From Streptomyces iranensis (lineage in GTDB: Bacteria > Actinomycetota > Actinomycetes > Streptomycetales > Streptomycetaceae), in assembly GCF_017874715.1 (NCBI RefSeq), contig NZ_JAGGLR010000018.1, positions 1-64,000 on the forward strand: a stretch of 64,000 nt of DNA, written 5' to 3'. The position numbers were made by a program, and so were the translations under genes. This document shows, in pieces, positions 54,395 to 64,000 of this stretch (positions are counted from its first letter, which is position 1; every line of letters begins with the position of its first letter). The notes beneath the pieces were generated by a model. It was not told the origin of the DNA. It did no database searches and saw only the letters and a list, made by a program, of their open reading frames with translations.

Positions 54395-57043
54395 TCAGGC
54401 AGACCGTTGCGTGCCCCCGCCACGGCCTCCGAGGACCGCGCGCAGGCCCCGCTCGTGCGTGACCGCGATGGAGCCGTCGGTGTCGGTTCGCAGTACGGCG
54501 GCGCCCTGGGCCCGCAGGGAGGCGACGGTGCGGGGCGAGGGGTGGCCGTAGGGGTTGTCTGCGCCGCAGGAGATCAGGGCCAGGCGGGGGCTGAGGCGTC
54601 GGAGCAGCTGTGGGTCCTGGTAGGCCGAGCCATGGTGGGCGACCTTGAGAACGTCGATCTCGGGAAGGGCCGGATGCGTCGTCAGCAGGGCCTGCTGGGC
54701 GGGAGGTTCGAGGTCGCCCAGGAGGAGCAGGGTCAGGCCCGCCGTGCGGACGAAGAGGGTGACGCTTGCGTCGTTCGGGCCCTCGGTCGCGGTCGGGCCG
54801 GGTGGCGGCGGGGGCCAGAGGACCTGCCAGGACAGCGGGCCGAAGCGTCGTCGTTCCCCTGGCCGCGCCGGGATGACCGGGATATGCGCCGACCGGGCCT
54901 TGCGGCGTACGAACTCGGCCTGGCCTGGTGGTTCTTCCAGGACGGTGGTCTCGATCGCGCCGACCGTGCGGCCTCGTAACGCACCGCTCAGCCCGGCCAC
55001 ATGGTCGGCATGGAAGTGGGTCAGGATCAGGAGCGGGATCCGGACGACGCCCAGGGAGCGCAGGCAGCGGTCGACGGCTCGTGGCTCGGGGCCGGTGTCC
55101 ACGACGACGGCCGTGCCGGGGCCCGCGGCCAGGACCAGGGCGTCACCTTGTCCGACATCGCACGCCACCATCCGCCAACCGGGCGGTGGCCAGCCGGTGA
55201 TGACCCGGGCCAGGGGCGCCGGGCGTATGACGGCCAGCAGCACCAGCAGTGCGCATACGGTGCACAGTAGGCGGTGGCGCAGCAGTCGGCGGCCCACGAG
55301 GACCACGGCCAGGGTGACGGTGGCCAGCAGGAGCGCGCCGGTCCAGCCGTCCGGCCAGTCCGCCTCGGCTCCGGGCAGCGCCGCGCCGGTCCGGGCCACC
55401 TGGGCGATCCACTCGGCGGGCCAGCCCGCCGGCCAGGCGATCCACTGGGCGAGCGGTGGTGCGACGGCGGCCGCCGCGAGCGCGGCGAAGCCGAGAGCGG
55501 TGGCGGGGGCTACCGCCACCTCGGCGATGAGGTTGCAGGGGATCGCCACCAGGCTCACTCGCGCGGCCATCACCACGACGACCGGTGCGCAGACCGCCTG
55601 GGCCGCGGCGGCGGCCGCCAGCGCCTCGGCCACCCGGGGCGGTACGCCACGGCGCTGGAGGGCCGCGCTCCATCCCGGCGCGATGGTGAGCAGGGCGCCG
55701 GTGGCCAGTACGGAGAGCAGGAAGCCGTAGCTCCGGGCCAGCCAGGGGTCGTAGAGCACCAGCACGAGGACGGCGGCGGCCAGGGCCGGGAGCAGGGAGC
55801 GGCGGCGGCCGGTGCCGAGGGCGAGCAGGGTGATCAGCCCGCAGGCGGCGGCGCGCAGCACACTCGGTTCGGGTCTGCAGACGATGACGAAGGCGAGCGT
55901 GAGCCCGCCGCCGAGGAGGGCGGTGGTGCGCAGCCGGATGCCGAGCGCGCCCGCGAGACCGCGCCGCTCGGCCCGCCCGGCCAGCTGCGACGGACCCGTG
56001 AGCAGTGCGAGGACCAGTGTCAGATTGCTGCCGGAGACGGCCATGAGGTGCAGCATGTCCGTGGCCCGGAACGCCTCGTCCAGCTCGGGCGGCACCCGTG
56101 AGGTGTCCCCCACGACCAGCGCGGGGAGCAGCGCCCGCGCGTCCGGGGAGAGTCCGTCGGTCGCGGTGCGCAGCCCGGCGCGCAGCCGCCCGGCGAACCG
56201 CTGGACCACGCTGGGCGGGCCCGTGGCCCTCGGGGGCCCGCCGCTCACACGCACTGCGGCCGCGATACGGTCCCCGTCGCGCACCGGCGGGGCCAGACGG
56301 CCGTGGACGCGCAGACGTGTGGACGGCAGCAGCCCGAGCCAGGCCGTCCGCTCCCTGCCGGACCTGGGGTGGACCGTGAGCAGAACGGGCGTGCGGGTGG
56401 TGGTCATGGTGCCGCCAGGGCCAGTGACCTGGTGGGCCTCCGCTTCCAGGACCACGGACACGGGCGCGAGCGCCGCGCCCCGTACCCGTGGCCGAGTGAG
56501 CCGTGGGTCCCCCGTGACGGTCACCTCGGCTGTGGCCTCCGCGTACCCCCGGGCGAGTGCGGGGACGGGGCCACGGCGTACGTCCGCCCCGTGCAGCCCG
56601 GCGACCGCCCCCGCGGCGGCCCCGCACAACAACACCGCGGCGATCGCTCCTGCCATACGGCGCCCACGCCAGGCGGCGGCGCGTGGCGTTGAAGTGGCTT
56701 GCCGTCCCGGCAGGTTGGAACCTTTCGGGAGCGGTGCCGGTGAGGGCGTGTCCGGTCCGTGCCGGGGGCGGGGTGGGCCGTGGTGTCGGTCGCCCGGTGT
56801 CGGGGCTCGTCGGCGGGTCCGGAGAAGCAGGGCCGCCGCTACGAGGGTGGCCGCTGTGCAGACGAGGGCCACCGCCAGGGGTGATGCGTCCAGGGATAGT
56901 GCTGCGGCCGCCCAGGCGGCCAGGGCCGGTGGTACCAGGCGGAGGTCGGGCGGGCCCTCCTGGCGTGGGTGTGACGCACCGCGTGGGGACGCGGCTGCGG
57001 CATGGACCGGGGCGCGGGTGCGCGGGGGCTGCGCGGACGTCAT
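54395..57043 (-). CDS. comEC: ComEC/Rec2-family DNA-uptake channel protein
   Basis: An 882-residue protein. The N-terminal part is Pro/Arg-rich with several membrane segments. The Competence domain (about 270-560), with VVGDTSRVPPELDEAFRATDMLHLMAVSGSNLTLVLALL, is followed by a metallo-beta-lactamase domain (about 630-880) with DVGQGDALVLAAGPGTAVVVDTGPEP and LTHFHADHVAGLSG. ATG 57043 overlaps the comEA stop (ATGA). It forms the membrane channel with ComEA receptor; competence itself is not proven in Streptomyces. Confidence 0.93.
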   Translation of the reverse strand: MTSAQPPRTRAPVHAAAASPRGASHPRQEGPPDLRLVPPALAAWAAAALSLDASPLAVALVCTAATLVAAALLLRTRRRAPTPGDRHHGPPRPRHGPDTPSPAPLPKGSNLPGRQATSTPRAAAWRGRRMAGAIAAVLLCGAAAGAVAGLHGADVRRGPVPALARGYAEATAEVTVTGDPRLTRPRVRGAALAPVSVVLEAEAHQVTGPGGTMTTTRTPVLLTVHPRSGRERTAWLGLLPSTRLRVHGRLAPPVRDGDRIAAAVRVSGGPPRATGPPSVVQRFAGRLRAGLRTATDGLSPDARALLPALVVGDTSRVPPELDEAFRATDMLHLMAVSGSNLTLVLALLTGPSQLAGRAERRGLAGALGIRLRTTALLGGGLTLAFVIVCRPEPSVLRAAACGLITLLALGTGRRRSLLPALAAAVLVLVLYDPWLARSYGFLLSVLATGALLTIAPGWSAALQRRGVPPRVAEALAAAAAAQAVCAPVVVVMAARVSLVAIPCNLIAEVAVAPATALGFAALAAAAVAPPLAQWIAWPAGWPAEWIAQVARTGAALPGAEADWPDGWTGALLLATVTLAVVLVGRRLLRHRLLCTVCALLVLLAVIRPAPLARVITGWPPPGWRMVACDVGQGDALVLAAGPGTAVVVDTGPEPRAVDRCLRSLGVVRIPLLILTHFHADHVAGLSGALRGRTVGAIETTVLEEPPGQAEFVRRKARSAHIPVIPARPGERRRFGPLSWQVLWPPPPPGPTATEGPNDASVTLFVRTAGLTLLLLGDLEPPAQQALLTTHPALPEIDVLKVAHHGSAYQDPQLLRRLSPRLALISCGADNPYGHPSPRTVASLRAQGAAVLRTDTDGSIAVTHERGLRAVLGGRGGGTQRSA

Positions 57044-58308
57044 GGCTGAACCAGCGGGCGCAGGTCGGCGAACCGGCGCTCGCCGATGCCGTTCACCTCG
57101 CGGAGTTCATCGATGGAGCGGAAACCTCCGTGCTGGGTGCGGTAGTCGATGATGTGCCGGGCCAGGACGGGGCCGACTCCCGGGAGGGTGTCGAGCTGTT
57201 CGGCGGTCGCGGAGTTCAGGCTGATCGGGCCACCGGGTGCCCCCGGCCCGGCCGGTGCGTTGGGTGCGTTTGGCCCGTTGGGCGAGTTGGGCCCATTGGG
57301 TGCGTTGGGTGCGTTGGGCGCGTTGGGCGCGTTGGGCGCGTTGGGCGCGTTGGGTGCGTTGGGTGCGTTGGGTGCGTTGGGTGCGTTCGAGCCACCGGCC
57401 GCCGCGCCAGGCGCCGGTGGTCCGGCCGCGGGGGCGCCGACCACGATCTGTTCCCCGTCCACCAGCGGGCGGGCGCGGTTCAGCCCGCTCAGGTCGGCGC
57501 CCGGCCGTACCCCGCCCGCCGCTTCCAGGGCGTCGGCGACCCTCGACCCGGGCGGCAGCTTGCGCAGGCCGGGGCGGCGGACCTTGCCCGTCACATCCAC
57601 CACGACCTTCCGGCCGCCGCCGGACGAGGTGAGCTGCCCGCCCGGCGTCGGGCCGGGTTCGGAGGGTGCGGCGCGCGGGGGCTCCGGGTCCGGGGCGCGC
57701 ACGGTCTGGGGACGGCCGGTCCAGAAGTGGTAGGCCGCGAAGGCCACCGCGGTGAGCAGGGCGATCACCAGGGCGGCGACCGTCTTCAGCTCCATGCCGC
57801 AGCGCAGCTGAAGCCACAACGGCAGCCGCTCGCGCAGGGCCAGCCCTGCCCGGTCGCGTCTGCGCAGCGGAGCGCTCTCGGACGCGCTCTTGGACGCGCT
57901 CTTGGACGCGTTCTCGGGCCCCTCCTCGTGCCCGTCCTCGGGCCCCTCCTCGTGCCCGTCCTCGGGCGGCTCCTCGAGCCCGTCCTCGGGCGGCTCCTCG
58001 TTCCGTGCCTCCTCCGCCGCCACAGCCGACCCCGCGACGCCCTTCGGTCCGTCCCTGCTGCCCAGAGCGATGGACCCGACCGCCACCGGGGACGCCCGAG
58101 GCGCCGACGAGGCCGTGGCGAAGAGCGCCGCCGCACGGCTCGAGCGTGAGGATGCGGCAGGGTGCGGCTGGCCGTGGGCGCTGCGGTGGCGGCTTCCGGC
58201 GCTGACCAGACTCGTGCCGGACGGCGGGCGTGGGCGGCGGCCCGCCCCGCCGTCGCGATGGCGGCCCCGCCCCGGACCCGTGGTTACTGTGCGTGATCGT
58301 GACCTCAT
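57040..58308 (-). CDS. comEA: ComEA-like DNA-binding protein with NAP-repeat linker
   Basis: 422 residues from ATG 58308, preceded by AGGTGG. The N-terminus is charged and low-complexity, with EEPPEDG repeats (about 90-130). One membrane segment (about 175-195) follows, then a SLBB-like domain (VVVDVTGKVRRPGLRKLPPGSRVADALEAAGGV) and a linker of about 14 NAP units (APNAPNAPNAP). Last is the helix-hairpin-helix pair with LNSATAEQLDTLPGVGPVLARHIIDYR. It binds double-stranded DNA and passes it to ComEC. The repeat linker is unusually long. Confidence 0.9.
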   Translation of the reverse strand: MRSRSRTVTTGPGRGRHRDGGAGRRPRPPSGTSLVSAGSRHRSAHGQPHPAASSRSSRAAALFATASSAPRASPVAVGSIALGSRDGPKGVAGSAVAAEEARNEEPPEDGLEEPPEDGHEEGPEDGHEEGPENASKSASKSASESAPLRRRDRAGLALRERLPLWLQLRCGMELKTVAALVIALLTAVAFAAYHFWTGRPQTVRAPDPEPPRAAPSEPGPTPGGQLTSSGGGRKVVVDVTGKVRRPGLRKLPPGSRVADALEAAGGVRPGADLSGLNRARPLVDGEQIVVGAPAAGPPAPGAAAGGSNAPNAPNAPNAPNAPNAPNAPNAPNAPNAPNGPNSPNGPNAPNAPAGPGAPGGPISLNSATAEQLDTLPGVGPVLARHIIDYRTQHGGFRSIDELREVNGIGERRFADLRPLVQP

Positions 58309-58428
58309 GCCACCTGACGGTAGGCACGTGGAGCCGATCGCGCTGGTCCGCATCAATTTCCGGGGATAACCCCCGCGTTGTGGACAACTCCGTCACCCCG
58401 CCGGGTGAAGAGCCTCCCCCACCCTCCG

Positions 58429-59274
58429 CTATCGCGGAGAGACCACCGCCCCCAGCAGCCCCGGCCCGGTGTGCGCCCCGATCACCGCACCCACCTCGCT
58501 CACATACAGCTCCGCCAGCCCCGGCACCCGCTCCCGCAGCCGCTCCGCGAGCGCCGCCGCCCGTTCGCCCGCCGCCAGGTGCTGCACCGCGATGTCCACC
58601 GGGCTCCGGCCGGCCCGCTCCACCACGATCTCCTCGAGCCGGGCGATGGCCTTCGAGGCGGTGCGGACCTTCTCCCGCAGCTCGATCCGCCCCTCGTCGA
58701 GCTGGAGCAGCGGTTTGACCGCGAGCGCCGAGCCGAGGAGGGCCTGGGCCGCGCCGATGCGGCCGCCGCGCCGCAGGTAGTCGAGGGTGTCGACGTAGAA
58801 GTAGGCGGCCGTGCCGTCGGCCCGCTTCTCCGCCGCCGCCACGGCCTCGTCCAGCGTGCCGCCGCCCTCCGCCGTCTCGGCCGCCGCCAGCGCGCAGAAG
58901 CCGAGCGCCATCGCGACCATTCCGCTGTCCACCACCCGCACCGGAACGGGCGCGTCCCGCGCCGCGAGCACCGCCGCGTCGTAGGTGCCGGAGAACTCGG
59001 CCGACAGATGCAGGGAGACGATGCCCGTCGCGCCCTCCTCGGCCGCGGCCCGGTAGGCGGCCGCGAACATCTCCGGACTGGGCCGGGACGTCGTCACCGG
59101 CTTCCGCTTCTGCAGCGCCTGCGCGAGGGACCGGGCCGAGATCTCGGTGCCCTCCTCCAGGGCCCGGTCTCCGAGCACCACCGTCAGCGGCACGGCGGTG
59201 ATGCGGTGCCGCTCCATCGCATCCTGCGGCAAGTACGCCGTGGAATCGGTCACGATCGCGACATGGCGGGACAT
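58429..59274 (-). CDS. DegV family fatty-acid-binding protein
   Basis: 281 residues from ATG 59274. It begins MSRHVAIVTDSTAYLPQDAMERHRITAVPL, contains TTSRPSPEMFAAAYRAAAEEGATGIVSLHLSAEFSGTY and ends with a two-domain EDD fold including YVDTLDYLRRGGRIGAAQALLGSALAVKPLLQLDEG. Such proteins bind fatty acids, and in some bacteria they feed fatty acid kinase. It lies just before comEA on the same strand, with 120 bases between. Confidence 0.92.
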   Translation of the reverse strand: MSRHVAIVTDSTAYLPQDAMERHRITAVPLTVVLGDRALEEGTEISARSLAQALQKRKPVTTSRPSPEMFAAAYRAAAEEGATGIVSLHLSAEFSGTYDAAVLAARDAPVPVRVVDSGMVAMALGFCALAAAETAEGGGTLDEAVAAAEKRADGTAAYFYVDTLDYLRRGGRIGAAQALLGSALAVKPLLQLDEGRIELREKVRTASKAIARLEEIVVERAGRSPVDIAVQHLAAGERAAALAERLRERVPGLAELYVSEVGAVIGAHTGPGLLGAVVSPR

Positions 59275-59394
59275 GACTGGGAGGTTATCGGGGGATGGCG
59301 CCTGCCGACAGCGCGACCCCACCGGGTGATCAATTGCCTTGCCGATCATGCCCTGTTCAGACGTGACTCAGATCCTGTTCTCAGACCGGGTTCG

Positions 59395-59462
59395 TTCCGG
59401 GGTTCCGGGGTTCCAGGGGTTCCCGGGTTGCGGATTCCCGGGTTCCCGGGTTCCCCGGTTCT
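59395..59462. repeat. Short CCCGGGTT-type tandem repeats
   Basis: Iterated TTCCGGGG, TTCCCGGG and related units just beyond the stop of the next leftward gene. Simple-sequence, non-coding. Confidence 0.65.
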
Positions 59463-60226
59463 CAGGCCGTGTTCTCGGGACGGGGGGACTGCTGCCAGGG
59501 CTTCTGCCACGCCTGGGGCTCCGTATTCGGCCTCGTCCCGAGCGATGGCGACGGCCGGGGCGGCTCCGGCTCCTGCCCCGCCTCGGACCCAGGGCGCATC
59601 CTCGCCTCGGACCCAGGGCGCACCCCCGCCTCGGGCCCAGGCCGTGAACCCGCCTCGGGCGCCGCCAGCGGCTCGTCGGGCTCCACCGCTGTCCAGTGCC
59701 GCAGCGCCCCCGCCTCCATCTCGATCTCGCGGCCCAGCGAGTCCAGATCGTCGTGCGCCATCCGATGCGTCCGCTCCTGCACCGCCCAGCGCAGCGAGTC
59801 GGCCGAATGGGTGATCCGCTGTGTACGCTCCCGCATCTCGGGCAGCAGGGCGGCGAGCCTGGCCCTGTCGGGCTCCTGCTCCAGCCGCTTCAGATCCGCT
59901 TCGAGGTCCAGCGCATGGGTGCTCAGCCGCTGGAACAGGCCCAACGACTCCGACAGGGAGCGGTCTTGCGGAGCGGCCGCCTGCAGCGCCTGCCCGGTGG
60001 CGCGCATCGAGCCGCGCAGGGAGAGCCGCAGCTGGGCGAGCTCACCGGCCGGGCCAGGCTGGGCGAGCTGCCGGGCCCGGAGTCTGGTCTCCTCCACCGT
60101 GACACGGGCCTGCTGCACCGTACGGTCGATACCGCGCTTGGCCGCCCTGACCCCGCGGACGACCCCATAGACCCCCGCCAGCATGATCAGGACGAAAAGC
60201 GTCAACAGGATCCAGATGGCTTCCAT
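59462..60226 (-). CDS. Membrane-anchored coiled-coil protein
   Basis: A 254-residue protein. One N-terminal membrane segment (residues about 4-25, IWILLTLFVLIMLAGVYGVVRG) is followed by charged helical text (about 30-175) that can form coiled coils. The tail is a Pro/Glu-rich low-complexity region with repeated RPGSEAG-like units (about 185-254). No known domain is visible. ATG 60226. A structural or scaffolding role at the membrane is inferred. Confidence 0.7.
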   Translation of the reverse strand: MEAIWILLTLFVLIMLAGVYGVVRGVRAAKRGIDRTVQQARVTVEETRLRARQLAQPGPAGELAQLRLSLRGSMRATGQALQAAAPQDRSLSESLGLFQRLSTHALDLEADLKRLEQEPDRARLAALLPEMRERTQRITHSADSLRWAVQERTHRMAHDDLDSLGREIEMEAGALRHWTAVEPDEPLAAPEAGSRPGPEAGVRPGSEARMRPGSEAGQEPEPPRPSPSLGTRPNTEPQAWQKPWQQSPRPENTA

Positions 60227-60343
60227 GTGCGCTCCTTGGGGCGGCGGTCACGGCACGGTGGCGGTCGTCCTCTCAGCGTAAACGCGGCGAGCGGGTCAGA
60301 GGTTCCTGATGAACCCCCAACCCGCCCACACGTGAGAAGCCGA

Positions 60344-63220
<2,877 letters not shown>

Positions 63221-63283
63221 GGTCCTCAAAGCTCCATCGGTCGTCTCTGCCTGCGGCAACGCAGCGGATCCCTGCTTCCGAAA

Positions 63284-63363
63284 CAAAAAGACCCCTCGCA
63301 CAGGAGGGGACGCCGCGCTGATACCGACCGGAGCTGTACTCGGTTGGTACTGATCAGCGCGGC
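63284..63363 (-). promoter_or_regulatory. leuS attenuator: pause stem and terminator
   Basis: On the minus strand, the leader stop is followed by a GCCGCGCTGAT/ATCAGCGCGGC inverted repeat (63353-63363 with 63312-63322). Then comes an intrinsic terminator, CCCCTC with GAGGGG and a T-run, at 63285-63309. The terminator lies about 70 bases before the leuS ATG. The stem overlaps the leader stop, so a ribosome position can decide which structure forms. Confidence 0.65.
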
Positions 63364-63392
63364 CCGCTAAGCAGAAGGCGTACGGCACGCAT
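63354..63392 (-). CDS. leuS leader peptide
   Basis: A 12-codon frame reading MRAVRLLLSGPR with three consecutive leucine codons (CTT CTG CTT). A TAACCT -10-like box is placed about 7 bases before the ATG, suggesting a leaderless transcript, as for the leuA leader. Its stop falls inside the attenuator stem. This matches amino-acid attenuation on leucyl-tRNA. Confidence 0.7.
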   Translation of the reverse strand: MRAVRLLLSGPR

Positions 63393-63495
63393 GGGGCCAG
63401 GTTACCGCAGGGCGCAGACGGGCCGCACGGAGGCGGTCCCTCGTCACGCGACGCAAAAGGCGGGGCGCCCTTACGGACGACCCGCCTCCTTGATG

Positions 63496-63568
63496 TGGAG
63501 CTAAGGAGAATTGAACTCCTGACCTCCTGCATGCCATGCAGGCGCTCTACCAACTGAGCTATAGCCCC
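63496..63568 (-). tRNA. tRNA-Ala (GGC)
   Basis: A 73-nt cloverleaf. The acceptor stem is GGGGCTA with TAGCTCC and discriminator A; the D arm has AGCTCAGTTGGTAGAGC; the anticodon arm is CCTGC, loop with GGC, GCAGG; the T arm contains GTTCAATT. No CCA is encoded, so the 3' end is completed after RNase Z or similar cleavage. Acceptor G3-T70 pairs G-U, an identity element for alanyl-tRNA synthetase. Confidence 0.95.
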
Positions 63569-63622
63569 AGGTCTCGCTCCGCCTGGTTTCCCCGGCGGCG
63601 ACGCCTACATTACACGGACGCC

Positions 63623-63657
63623 CCGGCCTTCCGCCAAATCGATTAGCCGGAGGCCGG
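63623..63657 (-). terminator. Hairpin after the zinc-ribbon gene
   Basis: CCGGCCTTCCG and CCGGAGGCCGG arms pair with one bulge. They lie just beyond the stop at 63670 on the minus strand, and before the tRNA gene. Confidence 0.5.
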
Positions 63658-63669
63658 AGCAGATCCCCG

Positions 63670-63903
63670 TTACGCCGTCGCGAACGAATAGAAACGCTTC
63701 AGCGTGCAGTGGTCGTCGAGGAGCCGGCCGTAGATCGGCTCCCCTTCCAGCTCGCGGTAGGTCTCGATGGGATCGCCCCTGATGATCAGCGCCCGTGCGC
63801 ACTCCGCGCACCAGTACTGGTAGTCGGAGTTGAGCGGCTCCATGTCGCGGACGATCGGTGTACCGGTGCCGCACCAGTCGCACTTCCGGCTGTGGGCTCC
63901 CAT
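63670..63903 (-). CDS. Small zinc-ribbon-like protein
   Basis: 77 residues from ATG 63903, with GGAGCTGAG upstream. Cys pairs CDWCG and WCAEC suggest a zinc ribbon, with acidic text and YRELEGEPIYGRLLDDHC towards the C-terminus. It begins 5 bases after the stop of the partial gene on its right, so the two are cotranscribed. Function unknown. Confidence 0.75.
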   Translation of the reverse strand: MGAHSRKCDWCGTGTPIVRDMEPLNSDYQYWCAECARALIIRGDPIETYRELEGEPIYGRLLDDHCTLKRFYSFATA

Positions 63904-63908
63904 CTCAC

Positions 63909-64000
63909 TCAGCTCCAGCTATGGCCGCAGGCCGTACACACGTAGGAAACACCGCCGTTGTCACCGAGGACCTGTGCCACGTGTCCGGAGCCGCAGGACG
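63909..64000 (-). CDS. C-terminal end of a small zinc-ribbon protein (cut by window edge)
   Basis: Only the last 29 codons are in the window. They contain CGSGHVAQVLG and YVCTACGHSWS, a four-cysteine zinc ribbon. The stop TGA lies at 63909-63911, five bases ahead of the next gene. Rest of the gene is outside the window. Confidence 0.65.
   Translation of the reverse strand, partial: SCGSGHVAQVLGDNGGVSYVCTACGHSWS

Noticed and set aside
63221..63490. T-box riboswitch ahead of leuS
   Set aside because: No T-box consensus (TGG-containing bulge sequence) was seen; the Leu-codon leader peptide explains the structure better.

Overview
The window is high-GC actinobacterial DNA, almost certainly from a Streptomyces species. 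Pointers are the GTG starts with strong GGAGG ribosome sites, the gene order hrcA-dnaJ-rsmE-HIT-rnz-phoH-ybeY-CNNM-era, the large TerB, SpoIIE-phosphatase and MMPL genes, and an M4 protease beside an emfourin inhibitor. The first 130 bases are almost pure C/G runs and look like a contig end or assembly artefact.

Layout. (1) 0.1-7.5 kb is an accessory region. It holds a repeat-containing lipoprotein, a divergent MFS/TetR pair with an operator between the genes, a SnoaL-like protein, a HAD hydrolase, a CGNR zinc-finger regulator, a 1.1 kb gene-poor AT-richer stretch, a tiny membrane protein, an AhpD-like protein and an internally deleted DJ-1/PfpI remnant. (2) 7.5-12.5 kb is a divergent locus: a membrane-anchored NACHT NTPase with a degenerate sulfatase-modifying-factor-like domain faces a cytoplasmic subtilisin-like protease, which is translationally coupled to a small protein resembling a detached protease propeptide. 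The intergenic region carries two direct 29-bp repeats and an inverted repeat. (3) 12.5-19.8 kb holds two GNAT acetyltransferases, a YegP-like protein, a two-component system, an MMPL exporter and a TerB-like protein. (4) 20-25.3 kb holds leuA with a leucine-rich leader peptide, M4 protease plus emfourin, a tandem repeat, a duplicated era 3' end, era, and a CDA-like protein lacking the catalytic motifs. (5) 25.4-39.6 kb is a long leftward housekeeping run, from hrcA (preceded by a CIRCE operator) down to a giant Ig-repeat gene. (6) 39.7-49.3 kb holds a metallo-hydrolase, a DUF3097 protein, hemW, a SpoIIE-type phosphatase, an acyl-CoA ligase and lepA. (7) 49.6-64 kb holds rpsT, holA, MOSC and DUF899 proteins, comEC/comEA, degV, leuS with its own Leu-codon leader and terminator, tRNA-Ala(GGC), and two small zinc-ribbon genes at the right edge.

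Themes. Translation and RNA maintenance dominate the core (era, ybeY, phoH, rnz, rsmE, lepA, rpsT, leuS, tRNA-Ala). Leucine supply appears twice under leader-peptide attenuation (leuA and leuS). Proteolysis with paired inhibitors appears twice (M4-emfourin, and S8 with a propeptide-like partner). The points most worth a second look are the NACHT/S8/propeptide locus, a pair of inverted hairpins sharing one 20-nt loop at 5.6 and 6.2 kb, and the duplicated, synonymously diverged 3' ends of both era and dnaJ, which look like scars of lost integrative elements.
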